From contig NZ_AZWO01000023.1 of assembly GCF_000514775.1 (NCBI RefSeq), positions 138-64,137 on the forward strand: a stretch of DNA of 64,000 bases, written 5' to 3'. The notes below the pieces were generated by a model. It worked only from the letters and a program-made list of their open reading frames with translations. It was not told the DNA's origin and searched no databases. Source of the DNA: Salinispora pacifica CNR114. Lineage in GTDB: Bacteria; Actinomycetota; Actinomycetes; Mycobacteriales; Micromonosporaceae. The position numbers and the translations under genes were made by a program. Each line of letters opens with the position of its first letter. Position 1 is the stretch's first letter. Below, one piece after another: positions 59,411 to 64,000 of this stretch.

Positions 59411-60355
59411 TCAGGGGCAGCGGATGACCTGACCGGCGTAGGTCAGGCCACCGCCGAAGCCGAACAGCAGCACTGGTGCGCCGGAGGGCACCTCGCGCCG
59501 TTCCACCAGCTTCGACAGGGCCAGGGGAATGCTCGCCGCCGAGGTGTTGCCGGATTCGACCAGGTCCTTGGCGACGATCGCCTGGGGGATGCCGAGGCGC
59601 TTGACGATACCGTCGATGATGCGGGTGTTGGCCTGGTGCGGCACGAACGCCGCCAGCTCCGACGGGGCGACCCCGGCCCGCTCACACGCCTGGAGTGCGA
59701 GCGGCGCCAGTGCGGTGGTGGCCCAGCGGAAGACGGCCTGTCCCTCCTGCCGCACGTACGGGCGCCATCCCTCGATCCGGACCGCGTCGCCGCGCTCGGG
59801 CACCGAGCCCCACACCACCGGGCCGATGCCGGCCGGCTCATCCGCCCCGGTGGCGGTGACCACCGCGGCTCCCGCCCCGTCGCCAAAGATGATGCAGGTC
59901 GAACGGTCCGTCCAGTCGGTGAAGTCGGAGAGCTTCTCCGCGCCGATGACGATGGCGTTCCGCGCTGCGCCGGCCCGGACAGCGTGGTCGACCGTGCCGA
60001 GGGCGTACGCGAAGCCGGAGCAGGCGGTGTTGAGGTCGAACGCGCCGGGCGCGGTGATCCCGAGCCGGGCCGCGACCCGGGAGGCGACGTTCGGGCTGCG
60101 ATCGACCGCGGTGCAGGTGGCCACCACGACGAGGTCGATGTCGGCGGCGGTCAGGCCGGAGCCGGCCAGCGCCTTGCCAGCGGCGGCGGCGGCCATGTCG
60201 GTGACCGTCTCGCCGTCGGCGATCCGGCGGCTGGCGATGCCGACCCGGTCGCGGATCCACTCGTCGCTGGTCTCCACCAGCTGGGCGATCTCGTCGTTGG
60301 TTACCACCCGGGACGGCTGGTAGTGGCCGAGCGCAACGATCCGGCTGCCCGTCAT
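59411..60355 (-). CDS. fabH: 3-oxoacyl-ACP synthase III
   Basis: 314 residues from the ATG at 60355 (GGGAGGG upstream). Cys112 (DLNTACSGFAYA), His240 (FVPHQANTRI) and Asn270 (SGNTSAAS) form the catalytic triad. It starts fatty acids from acyl-CoA and malonyl-ACP; in actinomycetes it accepts branched starters. Between fabD and acpP as in Streptomyces. Confidence 0.97.
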   Translation of the reverse strand: MTGSRIVALGHYQPSRVVTNDEIAQLVETSDEWIRDRVGIASRRIADGETVTDMAAAAAGKALAGSGLTAADIDLVVVATCTAVDRSPNVASRVAARLGITAPGAFDLNTACSGFAYALGTVDHAVRAGAARNAIVIGAEKLSDFTDWTDRSTCIIFGDGAGAAVVTATGADEPAGIGPVVWGSVPERGDAVRIEGWRPYVRQEGQAVFRWATTALAPLALQACERAGVAPSELAAFVPHQANTRIIDGIVKRLGIPQAIVAKDLVESGNTSAASIPLALSKLVERREVPSGAPVLLFGFGGGLTYAGQVIRCP

Positions 60356-60395
60356 CAAGGCTGTCCCTCCCTATGCGGCCATGGGTACCGCGATG

Positions 60396-61565
60396 TCATG
60401 TGTGACCACCGACGCGGGCCAGCGGCTGGCCCGGGGCCACCGGATCGTCGTGGTGGGCGAGCCATTCGGTGAGCAGGCCACTGTCGTGGGCGGTGACCTC
60501 GACCGAGCCCTGTCGGGTGGCGATATGGCCAATGATCTGACCGACGCGCAGGTCAACCCCTTCGGTCAGCTCGTCAGCGGGGACGAAGGTGCCGGCGGCG
60601 GGGGAGACCACGACCCGGAACTGGATGATCGGCTCGTGGCCAGCCGGGCCGCTGTGCCGGGCGATCAGGTCTCGCGCGGCGGGCAGGTCGTCCGGGGTGT
60701 TGAGGGTGACGATCTCCGGAGCCGCCTCGCCTTTGAGCTCCCGCTTGACCAGGCCGGCGAGGGTGCCGGCCGGGGGCAGCTCAATCACCCCGGTCACGCC
60801 GAGGTCGGCGAGGGTGCGCAGGCACAGGTCCCAACGGACCGGGGCGGTGACCTGGCGGATCAGCCGCTGCACCATCTCCCGGCCATGGTTCACCGCCGCG
60901 CCGTCGAGGTTTGACAGCAGGATATGAGTCGGGTCGGTGGGGGTGACGCCGGCAGCCACGGCGGCGAGGGCGGCCTCGGCCGGGGCCATGTACGGCGTGT
61001 GGAAGGCGCCGGCCACCTGTAGCTGGCGGACCCGGGCGCGGGCGGGGGGCTCAGCGGCGAGTTTCTCCAGCCCACCAAGGGAGCCGGCGGCCACGACCTG
61101 GCCGGCGCCGTTGCGGTTGGCCGGGTGTAGCCCGTGTTTCTCGATGGCGCCGAGCACCTCCGCGGGGTCGCCGCCGAGTAGCGCGGCCATCCCGGTCGGT
61201 TCCAGCGCGCAGGCAGCTGCCATCTCGCGCCCCCGGACGGCGGCCAGCGTGACCGCGGCCTCCGGGGTGAGTACTCCGGCGAGCGAGGTCGCGCCCAACT
61301 CGCCGACGCTGTGGCCGGCAGTGAGCGTGACATCGTGCATCGGCAGTTGCTCGGCGGCGAGTAGCGCCGCCGCGACGAGCAGCGGCTGGGTACGGGCGGT
61401 GTCCTTGATCTCGTCAGCGTCCGCGGCCGTGCCGAGGTGCACCAGGTCGACCCCGGCGAGCGCGGACCACCAGCGCAACCGCGCCTCGGCACCGGGCAGG
61501 TCGAGCCAAGGGGTTAGGAAGCCGGGTTTCTGTGAACCCTGGCCGGGGGAGAGTACGGCGAGCAC
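60396..61565 (-). CDS. fabD: Malonyl-CoA:ACP transacylase with a C-terminal lipoyl-like domain
   Basis: 389 residues from the GTG at 61565 (GGGAGAG eight bases upstream). Residues 1-300 are FabD: FabD Ser86 in GHSVGELGA, AFHTPYM with His189. The family normally ends near 310. Residues 317-386 are an added biotinyl/lipoyl-like fold (FRVVVSPAAGTF, GQIIGHIATRQGSVEV, HDDPVAPGQPLARV) in which the modified lysine position is replaced (A-T-R-Q instead of A-M-K). It transfers malonyl from CoA to ACP; the extra domain may dock partners. Confidence 0.95.
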   Translation of the reverse strand: MLAVLSPGQGSQKPGFLTPWLDLPGAEARLRWWSALAGVDLVHLGTAADADEIKDTARTQPLLVAAALLAAEQLPMHDVTLTAGHSVGELGATSLAGVLTPEAAVTLAAVRGREMAAACALEPTGMAALLGGDPAEVLGAIEKHGLHPANRNGAGQVVAAGSLGGLEKLAAEPPARARVRQLQVAGAFHTPYMAPAEAALAAVAAGVTPTDPTHILLSNLDGAAVNHGREMVQRLIRQVTAPVRWDLCLRTLADLGVTGVIELPPAGTLAGLVKRELKGEAAPEIVTLNTPDDLPAARDLIARHSGPAGHEPIIQFRVVVSPAAGTFVPADELTEGVDLRVGQIIGHIATRQGSVEVTAHDSGLLTEWLAHHDDPVAPGQPLARVGGHT

Positions 61566-61620
61566 GGGTACGACTCTCCCGGATCCGCGCGGGCAGCGCT
61601 GTGCCGTCTTGCACCAAACC

Positions 61621-61651
61621 ACACTAGAACCTTTGGAGGAATCCTACAAAG
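61621..61651 (-). promoter_or_regulatory. FasR-type operator and promoter of fabD
   Basis: Dyad CTTTGGAGGA-A-TCCTACAAAG (61631-61651, 9 of 10 paired). On the minus strand -35 TTGTAG (61645-61650), 18-bp spacer, -10 TAGTGT (61621-61626). The dyad covers the -35 and most of the spacer, between fasR and fabD, as expected for the fatty-acid regulator. Confidence 0.65.
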
Positions 61652-61670
61652 ACCCCTTGACGCGGTCAGT

Positions 61671-62897
61671 TTATTGCCCTTTTCTGGGGGTAATCGGGTC
61701 TAACGTCCGATTCGGTGTTCGGGCGACCACCGGGTCGAGTCGGCCGACGGTGAGCGCCACCTGGAGCGCGTAGGCGTCCCGGGCCGCGAGGGGAGACAAC
61801 CCGGTCACCTCCGCCACCCGCCGCAGCCGGTACCGCACGGTGTTCGGGTGGACGAACAGCGCCCGGGCCGCGCTCTCCAGGGTGCCGCTGGCGGTGAAGA
61901 AGGCGTCCAGCGTCTCCAGCAGTTCCCCACCGGACCGGGCCAGCGGGGCATACACGTCGTGCCGCAGCCGGCGCCGGGCCTCGGCATCTCCGGCGAGCGC
62001 CCGCTCCGGCAGCAGGTCGGCGGCGGGTACCGGTCGGGGCGCGGCCGGCCAGGCCGGGGCGGCCCGGAATCCGGCGAGGGCGGCCCGGGCGGAGTCGGTG
62101 GCCTCGTCCAGGCTCGGCACGGCCGGGCCCACCACGACCGGGCCGGTACCGAAGGCGTCGAGCAGCTTGCCGGTGGCGGCCACCGGATCGGCCACCCCGC
62201 CGAGCACGATGACCAGGCGGTCGCCGTGCACGCCGCCGATCACCTCGGCGCCGATGCGCCGGGCCAGCCGGTAGACGGTGTGCAGTACGGCGGAGACCTC
62301 CCCGCCGGGGGAGCGGCCCACGGCCACCGCCACCGGGGGCGCGTCCGCCCAGCCCAGTGCCGCCGCCCGACTGGCCAACACGTCTGGAGAGTCGCCACGT
62401 AGTAGCGCATCAACCAGTAGGGCCTGGAGCCGGGCGTCCCAGGAACCACGGGACTCGGCGGCCCGCGCGTACACCCGGGCGGCGGCGAACGCGATCTCCC
62501 GGGAGTAGCGCAGCACCACATCCCGTAACTGCTGTTCCTCCCCGGGGGCGGCGAGGGTCGGGACCCGTTCTTCCACCACGTCGATGGTCACCTTGATCAG
62601 GGCTACCGTCTGCTGGAGGCTGATAGAACGGGCCAGGGCCTGCGGTGCGGTCGCGAAGACCTCGTCGGAGACCTCCTGAGTGCTGTCCGCGGTGCCGCCG
62701 CCGGCGCGCAGCCATTGCACCAGGGAGCGGGCACCGGCCTGCGCCACCAACATGACCCAGGAGCGTTGGTCCGCCGGGAGCTCGCGGAACCAGGGCAGTG
62801 TCTCGTCCATCCGCGCCACGCTGGCGGTGGCGAGTGCTCCCGCCGCCCGCTCGATCCGGCGCAGCGTGGCCGCCAGTTCGGTTCCCGGCTCGTTCAC
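61671..62897 (-). CDS. fasR: PucR-type fatty-acid regulator FasR
   Basis: 408 residues from the GTG at 62897; the frame before it is unsupported. GGDEF-like central part (VAVAVGRSPGGEVSAV, GDRLVIVLGG) and a C-terminal PucR helix-turn-helix (GTLESAARALFVHPNTVRYRLRRV). In Streptomyces this regulator (FasR) activates the fabD-fabH-acpP-fabF genes and lies just ahead of them, as here. It should also be inside the operon. Confidence 0.9.
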   Translation of the reverse strand: MNEPGTELAATLRRIERAAGALATASVARMDETLPWFRELPADQRSWVMLVAQAGARSLVQWLRAGGGTADSTQEVSDEVFATAPQALARSISLQQTVALIKVTIDVVEERVPTLAAPGEEQQLRDVVLRYSREIAFAAARVYARAAESRGSWDARLQALLVDALLRGDSPDVLASRAAALGWADAPPVAVAVGRSPGGEVSAVLHTVYRLARRIGAEVIGGVHGDRLVIVLGGVADPVAATGKLLDAFGTGPVVVGPAVPSLDEATDSARAALAGFRAAPAWPAAPRPVPAADLLPERALAGDAEARRRLRHDVYAPLARSGGELLETLDAFFTASGTLESAARALFVHPNTVRYRLRRVAEVTGLSPLAARDAYALQVALTVGRLDPVVARTPNRTLDPITPRKGQ

Positions 62898-63587
62898 CGC
62901 CCTAGCCTGACACGTCCTTACCTGCAGTGTTGTGCCGGGTGAGCGGGGCTGTTCGGCGGTCACGGTCGGCCTTCCCACGGCTTGGGCGTCGGTCGCGTCC
63001 CACCTCCGGTGGCGCGTGGCGCCTGGTCGATTCGTCCGAGGTTGGTGATTCGCGTCGATTCCGGATGTGACCTGGTACGCGCGCCACACCGTCCGTCGGT
63101 CCCGGCCAGTACGGTGACAGGGGCACGCCGGGGCAGCGCCGGTGGGTCACGGCGAGGGTGAGGAGACCTGGATGGCGCACGGGGAGGCCGAGCACGGCTG
63201 CGCCCAGGATGGGCACTGCCGGCCGGGCCACCACGAGTTGCCGGCAACCAAGCAGCACCGGTGGCTCGCCGGCGGCGTTCCGGGCGAGACACCGAGCGGG
63301 CCCTCATCGGAGCGCGCTGCGGAGGATTCAGCGGTGCCGCGCCAACGGTCCGCCGAGTCGGTCGGGTCGCCGTCAAGCCCACTTCGAGACTGCCTCAGCA
63401 GCCTGCCAGGCTGGGCGGGCGGGCACCGGCACGGCCCGGTTCGACCTCGAACGCGGGCTGGGCGACCCGGCCGACCGCCCAGCCGCTGGTGCTGATCCGG
63501 CAGCGGGGAAGCGGTCGCTGCCGGATGGCGCCGCGGCCGACCGGCGCGGTGGGCCGGCCGGCGACGTCAGTGGATCGACCGTGAGTT
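62898..63587. other. Poorly coding stretch
   Basis: 690 bases between fasR and the edge gene. No frame has a recognised family; base composition and frame changes suggest either a spacer or a decayed gene. One ORF with a good ribosome site is listed separately. Confidence 0.4.
63172..63495 (+). CDS. Doubtful ORF, His/Cys-rich start
   Basis: 107 residues from the ATG at 63172, with GAGGAG six bases upstream. The head MAHGEAEHGCAQDGHCRPGH has five His and two Cys, which could bind a metal, but the rest is Ser/Pro/Arg-rich and looks like off-frame GC coding. Possibly the start of a frameshifted gene. Not recognised. Confidence 0.25.
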   Translation: MAHGEAEHGCAQDGHCRPGHHELPATKQHRWLAGGVPGETPSGPSSERAAEDSAVPRQRSAESVGSPSSPLRDCLSSLPGWAGGHRHGPVRPRTRAGRPGRPPSRWC

Positions 63588-64000
63588 TCAGCGGGTCCGA
63601 CGCCGGATCAGCAGGGCGATCCCGGCCAGCCCGAAGGTGATCGTCAGCACGACGGCTACGTTGACCAGGAGCAGTCGGGGCAACCCGCTGAAGGCCTCGT
63701 CGATGTTTCCAGCCGGGTCGAGCGCGTCCTCCGGAATCATCCGTTCGCTGCCGCCGGCCCCACCACCAACCGTGTCCACCTGCCGCTCTAACGGCACACC
63801 AGCTGTCCGCAGCGTCTCCGACATGGTGAATCGGCCGAAGAACCAGCCGGCGGCGGTCTGCTCGGAGTCCGGCTGCTTGGCCGGCCGGTAGATACGGGGC
63901 CCGCCGGCGGCCTTCGGGTACAGGTCGTAGGTCTGCTGGGGTTTGTCCCCGGCGAGCACGACGACAGTGTACTTAGGACCGAGATCGGCCTTCTTCGGTT
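63588..64000 (-). CDS. Membrane-anchored secreted protein, N-terminus beyond window
   Basis: The minus frame is open to the right edge (137 codons plus two bases). Readable part: KADLGPKYTVVVLAGDKPQQ, YDLYPKAAGGPRIYRPAK, GWFFGRFTMSETLRTAGVPL, then a C-terminal membrane segment (LLLVNVAVVLTITFGLAGIALL) and RRRTR. This is the tail of a surface protein held by one helix. Function unknown; the missing start prevents more. Confidence 0.7.
   Translation of the reverse strand, partial: PKKADLGPKYTVVVLAGDKPQQTYDLYPKAAGGPRIYRPAKQPDSEQTAAGWFFGRFTMSETLRTAGVPLERQVDTVGGGAGGSERMIPEDALDPAGNIDEAFSGLPRLLLVNVAVVLTITFGLAGIALLIRRRTR

Overview
The window reads as a chromosomal segment of a high-GC actinomycete. 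GTG and TTG starts, tRNA type, a DUF3145 gene beside the fatty-acid synthase genes, a FasR-type regulator and a dgt/dnaG neighbourhood all fit Micromonosporaceae. Four secreted PMP-type beta-helix proteins recall those noted in Salinispora, so a Salinispora/Micromonospora-like host is my inference; no species can be fixed from the sequence alone.

Layout. 0-3 kb: cut-off secreted C39-like peptidase and a GH20 hexosaminidase with a LacI-type operator. 3-15 kb: ppdK, dgt, an iron-regulated siderophore reductase, a BCCT transporter, dnaG and a three-gene ABC exporter. 15-19.4 kb: tRNA-Asn, an MMPL transporter coupled to a flavin oxidoreductase, and a CAT-anticodon tRNA. 19.4-25.5 kb: an accessory, visibly less GC-rich stretch with an XRE/DUF397 pair facing four small genes (three overlapping), a CPBP protease, a NUDIX hydrolase, an ArsR remnant, a YefM/YoeB-type pair and an ArsR/VOC operon. 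25.5-38 kb: four PMP-like genes, two in tandem and two divergent, enclosing redox enzymes, a split Ig/glycosidase gene and a site-2 protease. 38-47 kb: quinone oxidoreductase, an unusual seryl-tRNA synthetase, dehydrogenases, a large LuxR regulator and a DsbA-like protein. 47-53 kb: a STAS protein behind a 16-bp repeat array, a cell-wall protein behind a c-di-AMP (ydaO-type) riboswitch, a cation exporter and a HelD-like ATPase. 53-63 kb: DUF3145, lipoprotein NagZ, a second lipoprotein, then the type II fatty-acid operon fasR-fabD-fabH-acpP-fabF-accD on the minus strand. 63.6 kb to the end: a membrane-anchored protein cut by the edge.

How the parts fit. The fatty-acid operon is self-contained: FasR binds (inferred) a 10-bp dyad ahead of fabD and one terminator closes the unit after the carboxylase gene. 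Several short operons carry readable control sites: an IdeR/DmdR-type iron box, a SoxR-type 19-bp-spacer promoter, an ArsR dyad over a leaderless promoter, a YefM-type TGTACA operator and a dyad between an XRE-cupin regulator and a thioredoxin-reductase-like gene. Extracytoplasmic functions are over-represented (PMPs, glycosidases, C39 peptidase, NagZ, riboswitch-controlled wall protein). The least explained parts are the small-protein operon at 19.7-20.6 kb, the PMP leader elements, the lipoyl-like tail on FabD and the 16-bp array at 47.2 kb.
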